The notes: a model not told the origin generated them from the letters alone. A stretch of DNA of 51,244 nt from Halostagnicola sp. A56 (GCF_000691505.1 NZ_JMIP02000017.1:422564-473807); one strand, 5' to 3'; counted from the first letter of the stretch, positions 33,501 through 43,236 are shown. Program-made: numbers and translations.

Positions 33501-35270
33501 TTATCGCTCGCGTCGCAGTCGTGCGACGACGAACTCCCGATCGACCTTCGCGAGGAACGGTCCGAGTTTGGGTCCCTGTTCTTCGTCGAAAAAGAGCCTG
33601 TAGCCCGCGCCGAAAAAGGAGCCCATGTCGACGTCGTGGCGCTTTGCCGTCTCGTAGATCTCTTCTTGAATCTCGTCGGGGCCGTGACCCTCCTCGACGA
33701 AGTCCGCGAGCTCCTCGAGTGCGATTTCGGTCGTCGCGTCGAAGTCGTGGTCCGGGATCGCTTCGCGTTTGAGTTCGTAGTCGAACTCGTTTTCGGTGCG
33801 ACGCGCCCAGTTGCGGGCCTGCTCGACGCGACCGAGCGCATCCTCGATCGCTTGCTCTGATGCGTTTTCGGGAATGTGGCCCTCTCGGCGGGCGATCTCC
33901 TCGCGAAGGGCCGGATCGTCGGTCATGCCGAGCACCGCGGCGAAGGTGTAGGGCAGCCGGATCCGGTCTTCGTCCGGTTCGTCGACGACCAGCGGGTACA
34001 CTCGTTCTGCGAACGCCCGCTCGTCCTCGCTCGCCTCGACTTCGCCGTAGTACACCGCCTCGAAGCGGTCGAATTCGTCGACCAGCAGGTCGAGCCGTTC
34101 GACGCTGAAGTCCCGAGCCTTGCTCGGATCCTTCGTGAAGAAGTATCGGAGCACTTCCGGCTCGATCAGTTCCAGTACGTCCGAGACAAGAATCACGTTC
34201 CCCGCCGAGGAGGAGAACGGCTCGCCGTCGAGCGTGAACCACTCGTAGACCATCGGAACGGGCGGTTCGATGCCGAGAACGTTCTCCGCGACGTCGATAC
34301 CGCTCGGCCAGGAGCCTTCGGCGTGGTCCTTACCGAACGGCTCGAAGTCGACGCCCAGCGCCTGCCACTGGGCCGGCCACTCGAAGCGCCACGGCAGCTT
34401 TCCGTCCCGAAGCGTTGCGGTTCCCTCGTGGCCACAGCCTTCGATCGTCTGGTCGCCGGCGTCCATGTCCGTACAGCGGTATTCGACGGTTCCCGCCTCG
34501 AGATCGACATCGGTTACCGTCTCCGTGATCTTGCCACACTCCTCACAGATGGGGTTGAACGGGACGTACTCGCCGTTTTCCTCGACTTTGTCCTGATACT
34601 TCGAAAGCACTTCTCGGGCGGTGTCGCGGTTCTCGAGAACGTGTCGGGTGATCTCCTCGAGGTCGCCGCTCTCGTAGAGTTCGGTGGTCGAGACGAACTC
34701 GATCGGCACGTCGACGGCCGCCGCGCTGTCTTCGATAATTTGTGAGAAGTGATCGCCGTAGGACTCACAGCACCCGAAGGGGTCGGGGATGTCGGTGTAG
34801 GGCGAGCCGAGATTCCGGCCGAGCGCGCCGGCGTTTACCTCGCCCAGATCGACGAGGTTCCCCTCGAGGTCACAGAGCGTCCGCGGGAGCCCCCGAAGCG
34901 GGTCGCGGTCGTCGGCGGTGAACACCTGCGTGACCTCGTGGCCGCGTTCCCGAAGGACTTCGGCGACGAAGTAGCCGCGCATGATCTCGTTTACGTTCCC
35001 GAGGTGGGGAACGCCCGACGGCGAGATGCCGCCCTTGATCACGATCGGCTCGTCGGGATCTCGGTCCTCGACCCTGTCTGCAACGTCGTCGGCCCAGAAA
35101 GCGTGGTGGGTCTCGCTCCCGTCCTCGCGCTGGAGCGTGTAAGGACTGCTCGAGTCGGTCGTTTCGTCGGCATCCAGTTCGGTCGTTTCCGCAGTGGCGG
35201 CCGGTTCGTCGGCGCCGTCCGGTGCGCTCGACGCTTCAGTGTCGTCCGGCGCGTTCGGTTCGGGGCTCAT
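33501..35270 (-). CDS. lysS: Lysyl-tRNA synthetase, class I
   Basis: 589 aa. Class I signatures are present: SGVPHLGNV (HIGH-like, ~84-92) and FSSSAGN (KMSKS-like, ~351-357). Zinc-type cysteines (ICEECGKI, EGCGHEG) lie at ~237-275 and the C-terminal helical anticodon domain follows from ~400. Class I LysRS is the usual archaeal form. The N-terminal ~40 residues are an acidic Ala/Asp/Glu lead. The start codon overlaps the pyrH stop by four bases (ATGA), so translation is coupled. Convergent to nothing; upstream of the site-2 protease. Confidence 0.95.
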   Translation of the reverse strand: MSPEPNAPDDTEASSAPDGADEPAATAETTELDADETTDSSSPYTLQREDGSETHHAFWADDVADRVEDRDPDEPIVIKGGISPSGVPHLGNVNEIMRGYFVAEVLRERGHEVTQVFTADDRDPLRGLPRTLCDLEGNLVDLGEVNAGALGRNLGSPYTDIPDPFGCCESYGDHFSQIIEDSAAAVDVPIEFVSTTELYESGDLEEITRHVLENRDTAREVLSKYQDKVEENGEYVPFNPICEECGKITETVTDVDLEAGTVEYRCTDMDAGDQTIEGCGHEGTATLRDGKLPWRFEWPAQWQALGVDFEPFGKDHAEGSWPSGIDVAENVLGIEPPVPMVYEWFTLDGEPFSSSAGNVILVSDVLELIEPEVLRYFFTKDPSKARDFSVERLDLLVDEFDRFEAVYYGEVEASEDERAFAERVYPLVVDEPDEDRIRLPYTFAAVLGMTDDPALREEIARREGHIPENASEQAIEDALGRVEQARNWARRTENEFDYELKREAIPDHDFDATTEIALEELADFVEEGHGPDEIQEEIYETAKRHDVDMGSFFGAGYRLFFDEEQGPKLGPFLAKVDREFVVARLRRER

Positions 35271-35992
35271 TGCTCGTCGCTCGCCCAGTAGGTCGGCTCC
35301 TCGCCCGCCCGCTCCGGAATGACGTCGGTCCCGTCGTGTTCGCCGCGTCGAACGGCCTCCGCGATTCGGTCCGGATCGGTGCCGTCGAGCACGATCGTGC
35401 GCATTCCCGACCGCTCGATGATTTTGGCCGCAAGCAGGTCGACCGGTGCGGACGCCCCCGCGTTCATCTCGAGGCCCGCGATCACGTCGACGAGTTCGCT
35501 CGCGGTGAGTTCGTCATACTTCGTCGCCCCGTCGGTTTCGTTGGGATCATCACTGTAGACGCCCGAGACGCTTGTCGCGTAGATCAACAGATCCGCGTCG
35601 ACGTACTCCGCGAGGGCCGCCCCCACGGCGTCGGTCGTCTGGGCGGGTGCGACGCCGCCCATGACACAGATGTCCCCCCGGCGTAGCGCCTCACTGGCTT
35701 CCTCGTAGTTGTGTGCGGGCGCGGTAACCGACTCCTCGCTGAGTGCGGCGATGAGCAATCGGGCGTTCAGCCGGGTCACGTCGATCCCGAGCTGATCGAG
35801 TTCGATCTCGTTGGCGTCGAGTTCGCGAGCGGCGCCGATGTAGTCCCGAGCGACGCCGCCACCCCCGACGACGGCGCCGACGCGACACCCTTCCGAGACG
35901 AGGGTTTCGACGACGTCGGCGTGTTCTGCGACTCGAGCCGAACTCGGGTCGGGCACGAGAACGCTGCCACCGATAGAAACGACCACTTTCAT
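35267..35992 (-). CDS. pyrH: Uridylate (UMP) kinase, archaeal type
   Basis: 241 aa from ATG 35992 (MKVVVSIGGSVLVPD); 14 extra upstream residues in the open frame are not conserved-looking. Amino-acid-kinase fold: GGS phosphate loop (8-10), GGGGVARDYIGAAREL (~44-59), and DLLIYATSVSGVYSDDP for the nucleotide. It phosphorylates UMP to UDP in pyrimidine synthesis. Overlaps lysS by four bases on the same strand, an operon of housekeeping genes. Confidence 0.92.
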   Translation of the reverse strand: MKVVVSIGGSVLVPDPSSARVAEHADVVETLVSEGCRVGAVVGGGGVARDYIGAARELDANEIELDQLGIDVTRLNARLLIAALSEESVTAPAHNYEEASEALRRGDICVMGGVAPAQTTDAVGAALAEYVDADLLIYATSVSGVYSDDPNETDGATKYDELTASELVDVIAGLEMNAGASAPVDLLAAKIIERSGMRTIVLDGTDPDRIAEAVRRGEHDGTDVIPERAGEEPTYWASDEQ

Positions 35993-36177
35993 ACTACAGC
36001 GGTGTAGCGTGGTGGCGGGCTTAAGGATTATCAAGCCCGCCTGCGAGAGGGTGTGAGTCTCTTACACTCCCTCGACGATTCGTCGACCTCGGTCGCACGC
36101 GTCGGAGCTACTCCGCTGGGGCGGGCCCCTCGGCGCGGGCGACAGCTACAAACGCGAACGCGCGCTATCGGTCACGT

Positions 36178-37011
36178 ATGCACGTACTCGGAGTTCTCGA
36201 CCGAGCCTCGAGCGACCCGTCGCGCCTCGAGGCGGTCGTCGACCGCGTGGTCGATCGGCTCTCTCGAGCGGGGCGCGTCGGCGTCGTTCGATACGACGCG
36301 ACGATCGCCGACGGGGCCCACGAATCGCTGACTCCCGGCGGCGACGTGACCTACGAACTGGGGGCCGACGGCGACTGGGCCGCTGCCGGAACCGGCCTCT
36401 CGATCGGCGACGCGCTCGATACGCTCGCTCGAGACTGCGCGTACGCGGTCGTCGTCGGCGTCTCGATGCCGCGGTATCCGTCGGTAGTTGTCGCCGAGTC
36501 GGACGACCACGCCGAGAGCGGCCCCGTCCTCGCGTCGATCGCCTCGCCCGCCGACCTCGAGTCAGTGCCCCTCCGCGAGGAACTCGAGGGCTACGAACCA
36601 CACGAAACCCTCGAATCGCTCGTCAGCGAGCTAAAGCGCTCACCGAAGGCCGATCGCGCCGGTGCGATCGCGACGTTCACCGGTCGGGTGCGCGCGAAAG
36701 ACGATCCTGAAGACGATCGGACGGAGTACCTCGAGTTCGAGAAGTACGAGGGCGTCGCAGAACAGCGGATGGCTGCGATTCGCGAGGAACTCGAGGCTCG
36801 AGACGGCGTCTACGAGGTCCGCATGTACCACCGAACCGGGATCGTCGAGGACGGCGCGGACATCGTGTTCGTCGTCGTCCTCGCCGGACATCGTGCGGAG
36901 GCGTTTCGGACGGTCGAAGACGGGATAGACCGGTTGAAAGACGAAGTCCCGCTGTTCAAAAAGGAAGTAACCGTCGCGGACGAATTCTGGGTGCACGATC
37001 GGACCAGCTGA
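36178..37011 (+). CDS. moaE: Molybdopterin synthase catalytic subunit MoaE with N-terminal extension
   Basis: 277 aa. The C-terminal ~130 residues are MoaE: GAIATFTGRVRAKD (~160-173), EYLEFEKYEGVAEQRM, MYHRTGIVEDGADIVFVVVLAGHRAEAF and RLKDEVPLFKKE with the catalytic Lys pair. The N-terminal ~120 residues resemble a degenerate MobB-like P-loop-less domain (MHVLGVLDRASSDPSRLE). The enzyme adds sulfur to precursor Z, making molybdopterin for Mo or W enzymes, which pairs functionally with the tungstate importer in this window. Single gene; low-GC DNA follows it. Confidence 0.87.
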   Translation: MHVLGVLDRASSDPSRLEAVVDRVVDRLSRAGRVGVVRYDATIADGAHESLTPGGDVTYELGADGDWAAAGTGLSIGDALDTLARDCAYAVVVGVSMPRYPSVVVAESDDHAESGPVLASIASPADLESVPLREELEGYEPHETLESLVSELKRSPKADRAGAIATFTGRVRAKDDPEDDRTEYLEFEKYEGVAEQRMAAIREELEARDGVYEVRMYHRTGIVEDGADIVFVVVLAGHRAEAFRTVEDGIDRLKDEVPLFKKEVTVADEFWVHDRTS

Positions 37012-37226
37012 GTTTCACTCGATTACGAGAGTTATGTACCAACTACATATTCGTGTGGAATTATATAATTGGGTCTCGTGACTTTCAATCCGGAAATAAT
37101 GTATTAGATGCAGTTATAAAACTTAGTCCCAGTTATTCTAGATGGCTTAATCATATTCGCAGATGATGGAGAAAAACAGATTACAGCTCTGAAGGATCAA
37201 TAGAAGTACAGGTACATGGGGATCTA
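37012..37226. other. Low-GC intergenic segment with a 12-bp palindrome
   Basis: About 215 bp between convergent moaE and the large pilin-like gene, clearly AT-richer than its surroundings. It contains a perfect palindrome AATTATATAATT at 37059-37070. No ORF or RNA is recognised. The low GC continues into the 3' end of the next gene, to about 37330. Confidence 0.6.
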
Positions 37227-40200
37227 TTACTCACCGAGATAACAATTTGAGTTGTCTTTTTTATCTGAATTAAAACCAGGGCCAACATAGTCCCAAGTCT
37301 TAGAGCAATATTCAAGAGGATCTCCTGGGTCTCCCGGATCTGCAACAGATGGCACCGCACCACTCGCCATTACCCCACCAGGCATCATCACGATCACCTC
37401 TGTCGAACTATCGAAGTCGATCGGTTCGTTCGAACCGACGGCAATAGTGCTCCCGTCTTCGAGCGTCAGTTCGATCGGTCGGTGTTCGCGGATGACCGAC
37501 AGTCGGCCAGTACTCGAGGCATCGCCGACTGTTGCGCTCACTTCGAAGCGTGCGTACTCGCCCCGAACGTCGACGTTCCAGCTGTTGAGTTGGGCGAGGT
37601 AGAACGACGGCGGGGTCGGAATAAGCGGCATACCGGGCCATCCAACTCGATTGTCGGTGTGGATCGCCAGTGAGGCGTGTTCGGTTTCGCCATCGACGTC
37701 GGTAATCGTGTCGTTTTTCGGTCGAATAGCTGGGTCCCTGTCCTGACTGATGTTTTCGGCGGTGAGGTACGTCGGCGACCCGGCGACCTCGAACTGCGCA
37801 TCCTCGAGCACCGGCGAGCCGTCGATTTCGTCCGGTTCGTACGAGACGTCCGCATTCACCGCGTTCTGCGTAAACGCGAGGACATCGTCGAGCGATTCCG
37901 TTCCGCTGCCGCCGGCGTCGTCAACGTAGTCGCTCGTCTCGTCTACTTGCTCCTCGTAGGAGGTTGCGACGAGGTCGAGCCAGTAGTAGATTCGATCGAA
38001 GTACGCCTTTCGGACCTGTGCAGTGGCTACTTCCGCCGGCGTCGCATAGGTTTCGTTCCCGATACCGTCGTAGACGAAGTCGGCTTCGTGTTCAGTTCGA
38101 ACATGGTCGATCGCCCGCGCCGGCGGCGTCGGCGTATCGAGGAGCTCCGTCCGTTCGACTTCGAACGGCTCCGCCTCGAGCGTCTCGAGGAAGTCACGAT
38201 GGGTATCCTCGAGATCGGTCCCGAGTTCCTCGAGCAGGTCCGTCGCCGAGTTCGGCTTGAGCTCCTCGAGGGTTGCGGTGTAGGTCGATTCGTCGGTCGT
38301 CAGGTCGGTTTCGATATCGTCCTCGAGCGCTCCCGTCGACGAAATCTCGTCTCCCTCGAGCGACTCGATTTCGGCCGCAAAATCGTCGGAGAGTCGAGCC
38401 GACGATTCCGCCGTCGTCAACTCGGTAATCGCCAGTTCGAAGCCGTTCTCGAAGTTAGTTCGCCAGCTATCGTTTCGGGAGCCCGGTTCGTAGTCGCGCT
38501 CGAGCGGACGGTCCGCGACCGGAAATTCGCCATGGTCGTAGTACGCTCCCTGCCGATAGAATCCGTACGCACCGTCGATATCGATCTGTGCCGTAAGCGA
38601 CACCGACCGATCGGTGCTGAACCGTCTAGTCGCTGGCGTCGTGTTTTCCGGATCGTCGGCTTCCCATATCTGGGTTCTCTCGAGTTCGAGGTCGGCCGTG
38701 ACATCGATCTCGTGGAGGGTTCGATCGCTCGAGGTCCCGTTTTCGAACGTTTCGTGATCGACGCGAACGTCCGAGACGGAATCGACGACAGTGGAATCCG
38801 AAGATTCGGTGTAATTGTCCCGATCGTCGGGTGATCGGCTGGGAGGGAGACCACCCGAAACGTCTATCGCGTCCGTATCGCGCTCGAGGTCGACCTGGTA
38901 GAGTTCCTCGACAATATCGCGAACGCTCCGGTCGTACTCGTCCGAACCGGCGGGGAGGTTGGCGGCTTCGCCGTTCGTCCTCGGGGAAATGTTTCCAGCA
39001 GCCATCTCTGCGCGGGTCTGTTCTTCCATCCATTCGACCATATCCATCTCTTCTTCAGTGGAGTACTCCAGATACGCTGCTCGTGAAACATCGCCGAGGG
39101 GCACCTCCTGTGAGCCGTTCATGACGCTCAGTTCACCGAGACCACCGCGGATCAACTCCGACAGCGGCGGTACTTCGGGGAGTTCCCCCGTCGCGTTGTC
39201 TCCGAAAATCCACTCTTGTACTGCACCACCGTCACAGAGTTGTTTTTCGATGTCGACGACCATCGTCTCGTTTTCGACTTCGTCCGGGTCGACGCCGAAT
39301 CCGGTCGTATTTGGATCGACAAGCGAGTTCTCACCATCGTTCTGATTGGACCGCTTCCCGCTCGCGATGTCGGTCCCTATTTGGGTCGCCATACAGACAA
39401 AACCAGGTCGCATCGTCCGGTCGGCGTACGGATCCTGCGTCCCGAAGACATCGTTCTGGACGTCGAATATCGCATGGTTGGCCAACACCTCCGCGTGCTT
39501 GACGTCGATTACCTCTTCGAAGTCGTGTTGGTCGGGCGTTCGAGTCGGCTGCGTGCGATCCCAACCCGCCTTGAAGTACGCGAACGGATACAGACGCGCA
39601 CCGAGGTGTTGTCCGAGCCCATCGACGTCCGAGTCGAGCGGTTCGTCGAAGAAGCCGGCGTTCAACTGGCTTTCGTACTCGGTCAGCCGGTCGTGCAGTT
39701 CGAACACCGGCGTACCGACGCTCACCGTAATCGAGCGAGTTTGCTCGAGCGTTTCGATCCCGCCTTGGGTTACGCGAAATTCGACGTCGTCGATCGTCGC
39801 GTCGACGATGCCAGCCGCGATGTCGTCGTCGAACTGCCCGATATCGAGGGCGACACGATCGATCGCCTCGTCGGGATCGATCGACGCTCCAGACCCGGAC
39901 GCTGTCACGGGCGGTATCGAGACGTTCGTCCGAGTATCCGATCCGACAGTACTACCGGCGTTCGACAGCGTCTCGGTCGCCTCGAGGTAGACGAGGAGTT
40001 TGACGTAGTTTCGGAATCGAGCCTCCTGATCGGGCGCGTCAGCGATCGCATCGACATCGCTCTCGTTCGCCGAGATGACCGGTGCCGTTCCGGCCCGATA
40101 GCTCGCCTCGAGGACCGCGGTTCGAAGCTCTCCCTGGGTCGCAGCCAACGCCCGATCCATCGCTCGGTCGGTCTGTCGCTCGAGGACCGGTTCGGATCGG

Positions 40201-40328
40201 GTTTCGAGCGTCGCGGCGATCATCACGCTCGAGACCAGAAGGAGAACGGCGATCAGCGAGAAGGGGACCCGACCGCGTTCGTCGAGGTCGATCGAAACCG
40301 TTGAGGAATCGTCTCGGTCGGCGGTCAT
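37227..40328 (-). CDS. Giant pilin-signal surface protein (DUF7286-like)
   Basis: 1033 aa from ATG 40328 (MTADRDDSSTVSIDLDERGR). Near the N-terminus DERGRVPFSLIAVLLLVSS reads like a prepilin signal, with Arg-Gly before a hydrophobic helix (~21-40). The rest is extracytosolic, acidic, with coiled-coil-like stretches and many sequons. It may be the large subunit of a Tad-like pilus, analogous to TadG. Start overlaps the end of the 368-aa gene (stop 40325), so translation is coupled. The last ~45 residues are encoded by low-GC DNA, including DKKDNSNCYLGE, unlike the rest. Confidence 0.75.
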   Translation of the reverse strand: MTADRDDSSTVSIDLDERGRVPFSLIAVLLLVSSVMIAATLETRSEPVLERQTDRAMDRALAATQGELRTAVLEASYRAGTAPVISANESDVDAIADAPDQEARFRNYVKLLVYLEATETLSNAGSTVGSDTRTNVSIPPVTASGSGASIDPDEAIDRVALDIGQFDDDIAAGIVDATIDDVEFRVTQGGIETLEQTRSITVSVGTPVFELHDRLTEYESQLNAGFFDEPLDSDVDGLGQHLGARLYPFAYFKAGWDRTQPTRTPDQHDFEEVIDVKHAEVLANHAIFDVQNDVFGTQDPYADRTMRPGFVCMATQIGTDIASGKRSNQNDGENSLVDPNTTGFGVDPDEVENETMVVDIEKQLCDGGAVQEWIFGDNATGELPEVPPLSELIRGGLGELSVMNGSQEVPLGDVSRAAYLEYSTEEEMDMVEWMEEQTRAEMAAGNISPRTNGEAANLPAGSDEYDRSVRDIVEELYQVDLERDTDAIDVSGGLPPSRSPDDRDNYTESSDSTVVDSVSDVRVDHETFENGTSSDRTLHEIDVTADLELERTQIWEADDPENTTPATRRFSTDRSVSLTAQIDIDGAYGFYRQGAYYDHGEFPVADRPLERDYEPGSRNDSWRTNFENGFELAITELTTAESSARLSDDFAAEIESLEGDEISSTGALEDDIETDLTTDESTYTATLEELKPNSATDLLEELGTDLEDTHRDFLETLEAEPFEVERTELLDTPTPPARAIDHVRTEHEADFVYDGIGNETYATPAEVATAQVRKAYFDRIYYWLDLVATSYEEQVDETSDYVDDAGGSGTESLDDVLAFTQNAVNADVSYEPDEIDGSPVLEDAQFEVAGSPTYLTAENISQDRDPAIRPKNDTITDVDGETEHASLAIHTDNRVGWPGMPLIPTPPSFYLAQLNSWNVDVRGEYARFEVSATVGDASSTGRLSVIREHRPIELTLEDGSTIAVGSNEPIDFDSSTEVIVMMPGGVMASGAVPSVADPGDPGDPLEYCSKTWDYVGPGFNSDKKDNSNCYLGE

Positions 40329-41431
40329 TGCTCCCACGTTTGAACTGTGACATCGACGGTCTCTGGTGAAACGATTCGTTGAAAGACTTTCTCGAGTCTG
40401 TCGACGACGGTATCGGTCGACGATTCGGCCCAGATCCGATCGATTTTCTCGCCGATCGGACCGTTTCGCATGTCGGCTGCGATCCGAGTGCTCAATCCAT
40501 CGTCGGAGTCGATATCTCCGACAAGCGTTTCGTTTGCTGCCGCCGCGTGTGGCGTACGTTCGCCGACGTAGTCGTCGATGTCGACGCCGACGGAATCCGC
40601 CACTTGCCTGTACTCGTAGACCGCGACGGAACGCTCGGTGAGCGAAGACTCGAGCGCGTACTGGGTCTCCTCGAGTGGGAAATAGCCCTCGACGATCGCC
40701 TCGGCGATAACGGTTGCAACCGCGTCGTACCCGTCGGCACGGTCGTCGTCGACGAGCGGCGTTCCGACGGCGCTCGTTTCCTCGCGTTCGAACTCACGCG
40801 CCAGCGTTTCGGAGTCGAGATTGGGAATGCCACTCGAGACCGTCGTACTGACGCTCGAAACGTCGGCGGTCGGCGGTGGTCGTTGACCTGTCGTCGCGGT
40901 TCCGCTGAGCGACGACCCCTCGTAGGGACTCCACGTTGCGACCGCGTAGACGTTGTTTGCAGTACCACCGTCTGATCCTTCAGTACCGATGTGCGGCCCT
41001 GCAGTGCCAACGTGTGACGCTCGGATCGAGGAGTCGACGGCGTCTTGGTAGACAGCACCGTACGCGAAGAAGTCACTCCCATCGAAGCCGACGTTCGCGA
41101 GCGCAGCATCTGCCAGCAGACCGATCGAAGAGCCGTAGGTTGTCACCTCGTAGAGACCGTCAGATACCGTCGTATCCCGATTTCCTGGAGGATCGAAGGT
41201 GTCGCTCTCGACCGTCGAAACACCAGTCTCGTTCGTCTCTTCGAGATCGTAGACGACGGTACTCGTCGTCGCACTCATGCTCTCGAGGGCCTGTTCCGGG
41301 TGCCCCTCCCGTGGTGACTCGTCGGGGCTGTAGAGAGCCGTTCCGAGAAGCAGTACGCTCGCGCTGATGACGAGCAAGGCGAGCGTGATATCCACGACGG
41401 TGCTCACGCCGCGGTCCGTCGAACGATACAT
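40325..41431 (-). CDS. Pilin-signal protein (DUF7284-like), TadF-like candidate
   Basis: 368 aa from ATG 41431 (MYRSTDRGVSTVVDITLALL). The type III/IV prepilin pattern is DRGVSTVVDITLALLVISASVLLLGTAL (~6-33), cleavable after Gly. The extracytosolic remainder is acidic with no recognised fold. ATG overlaps the stop of the 155-aa gene (TAATG), and its stop overlaps the start of the 1033-aa gene, making a tightly coupled trio. Function inferred from the neighbouring TadA/TadC genes. Confidence 0.72.
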   Translation of the reverse strand: MYRSTDRGVSTVVDITLALLVISASVLLLGTALYSPDESPREGHPEQALESMSATTSTVVYDLEETNETGVSTVESDTFDPPGNRDTTVSDGLYEVTTYGSSIGLLADAALANVGFDGSDFFAYGAVYQDAVDSSIRASHVGTAGPHIGTEGSDGGTANNVYAVATWSPYEGSSLSGTATTGQRPPPTADVSSVSTTVSSGIPNLDSETLAREFEREETSAVGTPLVDDDRADGYDAVATVIAEAIVEGYFPLEETQYALESSLTERSVAVYEYRQVADSVGVDIDDYVGERTPHAAAANETLVGDIDSDDGLSTRIAADMRNGPIGEKIDRIWAESSTDTVVDRLEKVFQRIVSPETVDVTVQTWEQ

Positions 41432-41898
41432 TAGGACCACACCTCCACCGTGAGCGTCCCGGATCGCACGTCGGCTTTCGTCTCGATTGTGACGGGAACG
41501 CGCCGGCTCGCGACGCCGGCCGAGTTCGGTGGGTCGTCGACATCCTCAAGCGAGAGGGAGTGACCCCTATCGTCGAAGCGCGCCTCGGCGACCGTTTCCG
41601 GAGTGCCGTCGGTGTAGACTTCGACGGCAACGTGGCTGTACTTTCCGTTCGGAACGGCGTCCGGTCCGATTTCACTCGAGACGTTTCGAGGGCGCTCGTG
41701 CGCGAGGTAGACGCCATCGTCCTCGAGGTCGGCCCACACGAGGTCGACCGCCGTCTCCTCCGGTGTTCGCTCGCTCGTTCCCGGAAGCGTATCGGTCACG
41801 TACGCGCCGTAGATTCCGATCCCGACGGCGAAGGCGGAAACGGCGACGAGCGCGGCGATCGGTTCGGTCTGTCCCCTATTCGCTCGCGGAGATAGCAT
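41431..41898 (-). CDS. Pilin-signal protein (DUF7285-like), TadE-like candidate
   Basis: 155 aa from ATG 41898 (MLSPRANRGQTEPIAALVAV); the open frame continues 40 residues upstream. The prepilin pattern NRGQTEPIAALVAVSAFAVGIGIYGAYV (~7-34) ends in a hydrophobic helix. The C-terminal half is a beta-rich acidic domain. First gene of the minus-strand trio. The HerA-type gene ends 201 bp upstream; a TATA-like GTTTAAGTATG is at about 42017-42027 on that strand. Confidence 0.72.
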   Translation of the reverse strand: MLSPRANRGQTEPIAALVAVSAFAVGIGIYGAYVTDTLPGTSERTPEETAVDLVWADLEDDGVYLAHERPRNVSSEIGPDAVPNGKYSHVAVEVYTDGTPETVAEARFDDRGHSLSLEDVDDPPNSAGVASRRVPVTIETKADVRSGTLTVEVWS

Positions 41899-42099
41899 AC
41901 TCACCTCTCGATCGGGGTATTCGACACAACGAACGGGCGACGTAACAGCGAAGAGACTGTCCCCGCCCATCGACAGCAGTGACGTTTCGAGACATATCGA
42001 TGTTGGTCCCGAATTCATACTTAAACTACGGCCTCGTTCGAGCCACTTAGCCGAGGTCGTTAGTCCACCGAAGCATCGCCAGTTTCCGTAGGATGGACA

Positions 42100-43152
42100 T
42101 CATCGGTCTCCCGAGGCGTCACTCGCACGCGGGCTGGCACCGCCGTGTGCAGTCTCTCGCTCTCGGATCCGCCCGGCGTGCGTCGTCTCCGTCGCATCGT
42201 CTATCACGACGACATCGCCGGGAGCGTCGGGCATTCGCTCTTCTATCGTCGCGTTCATGTACGTCGGTCGGGCCCGCTCAAGCGCTTCGAGATCCGGCCG
42301 TGAGGTGAGCCGATGCGAGAGGACGATATCCGACTGCGAGATTCCGACCGCGGGGACGGAACTCGGTCGCTGGGTCGCCGCCACGAAACTCACGCCCGGT
42401 GCCCGCCCGCGCGTCAGGATCGTCTCGAGTGCGGGCCCGGCCACGCCGTCGAAAAACGTGTGGGCTTCGTCGACCACGAGCCACGGTAATCGATCGACCG
42501 AGTCCGTGACTCGAGCGCGATAGAGCGTTTCTGCGACGCCGCGACAGATCGCGTTCATCGGTGCGTCGTCCATGCCGGAAACGTCGATGACGGTGACTTC
42601 GGGTCCACAGATGTCTTTTGCCGCGGTTCCCCCGCTTTCGAATACGCCCCACGATGCCGCGAGATCGAGGTGATTGGTCGCCGCGCGAACGTCGGAACGC
42701 GGGGCGTCGGCCGACTCGATGCGGTCTCGCATCGCCTCGAGTGTCGCGCGTTCCTGTGCGGCCCGCCAGAGTAACCCGCCGGCCCCGCTCTCGGGATCGA
42801 GACCGACAAGCGCACACCACGACCGCGGATCGAGCGTCGACGGGTCGATGGCGGGACGATCGAGTATCGTCGCGAGGATGTCGTCGTCAGGTGAGGCGGC
42901 GAGCGTATCGAACACGCCCATCGGATCGATGAGGATGGGAGCGACGCCGGGTACCTGTGCGAGCGCCTCCGCGAGAACGCCGAGCGTATACGACTTTCCG
43001 TAGCCGCGTTTCCCGACGACCAACGCCGCATGTGGACCGTCCAGATCGAGGTACAATGGCGCACCCGCGCTGCCGTCGAGGGCGCGGTAGTGGCCGAGGT
43101 GACCGACTGGCCCGTCGGCTTCGTCCGCGCCGCGGCCGATTACGAATGTCAC
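42100..43152 (-). CDS. HerA/VirB4-type ATPase of the pilus locus
   Basis: 350 aa from a GTG at 43152. P-loop VVGKRGYGKSYTLGVLAEAL (~46-65) and Walker B LPWLVVDEAHTFF (~222-234), then a TQRPSSVP sensor, match HerA-like FtsK/VirB4 ATPases. It may pump, remodel or anchor a surface apparatus, since it is divergent from the TadA-like ATPase and upstream of pilin-signal genes. A role in DNA processing is the alternative. Leaderless start with a TATA at 43175-43183. Confidence 0.8.
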   Translation of the reverse strand: MTFVIGRGADEADGPVGHLGHYRALDGSAGAPLYLDLDGPHAALVVGKRGYGKSYTLGVLAEALAQVPGVAPILIDPMGVFDTLAASPDDDILATILDRPAIDPSTLDPRSWCALVGLDPESGAGGLLWRAAQERATLEAMRDRIESADAPRSDVRAATNHLDLAASWGVFESGGTAAKDICGPEVTVIDVSGMDDAPMNAICRGVAETLYRARVTDSVDRLPWLVVDEAHTFFDGVAGPALETILTRGRAPGVSFVAATQRPSSVPAVGISQSDIVLSHRLTSRPDLEALERARPTYMNATIEERMPDAPGDVVVIDDATETTHAGRIRERETAHGGASPRASDASGDR

Positions 43153-43174
43153 AGCGAGGCTTGCCGACGTATCC

Positions 43175-43183
43175 GGTATAAAC
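43175..43183 (-). promoter_or_regulatory. TATA box for the HerA-type gene
   Basis: On the minus strand GTTTATACC is 23-31 bp before the GTG at 43152. Confidence 0.55.
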
Positions 43184-43188
43184 TACAG

Positions 43189-43201
43189 CGTTGCTGCAAC
43201 G
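43189..43201. promoter_or_regulatory. 13-bp palindrome between divergent pilus promoters
   Basis: CGTTGC-T-GCAACG is a perfect palindrome located between the minus-strand TATA (43175-43183) and the plus-strand TATA (43228-43236). A candidate shared operator or activator site. Confidence 0.45.
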
Positions 43202-43227
43202 CCAGGCCGTGTCGGTCGTCACTCGAG

Positions 43228-43236
43228 TTTATATAC
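43228..43236 (+). promoter_or_regulatory. TATA box for the plus-strand pilus genes
   Basis: TTTATATAC inside GAGTTTATATACGAA, the same motif seen at 47567 and, more loosely, at 43835. The predicted start of transcription is near 43256-43260, at the GTG of a tiny ORF. Confidence 0.6.
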
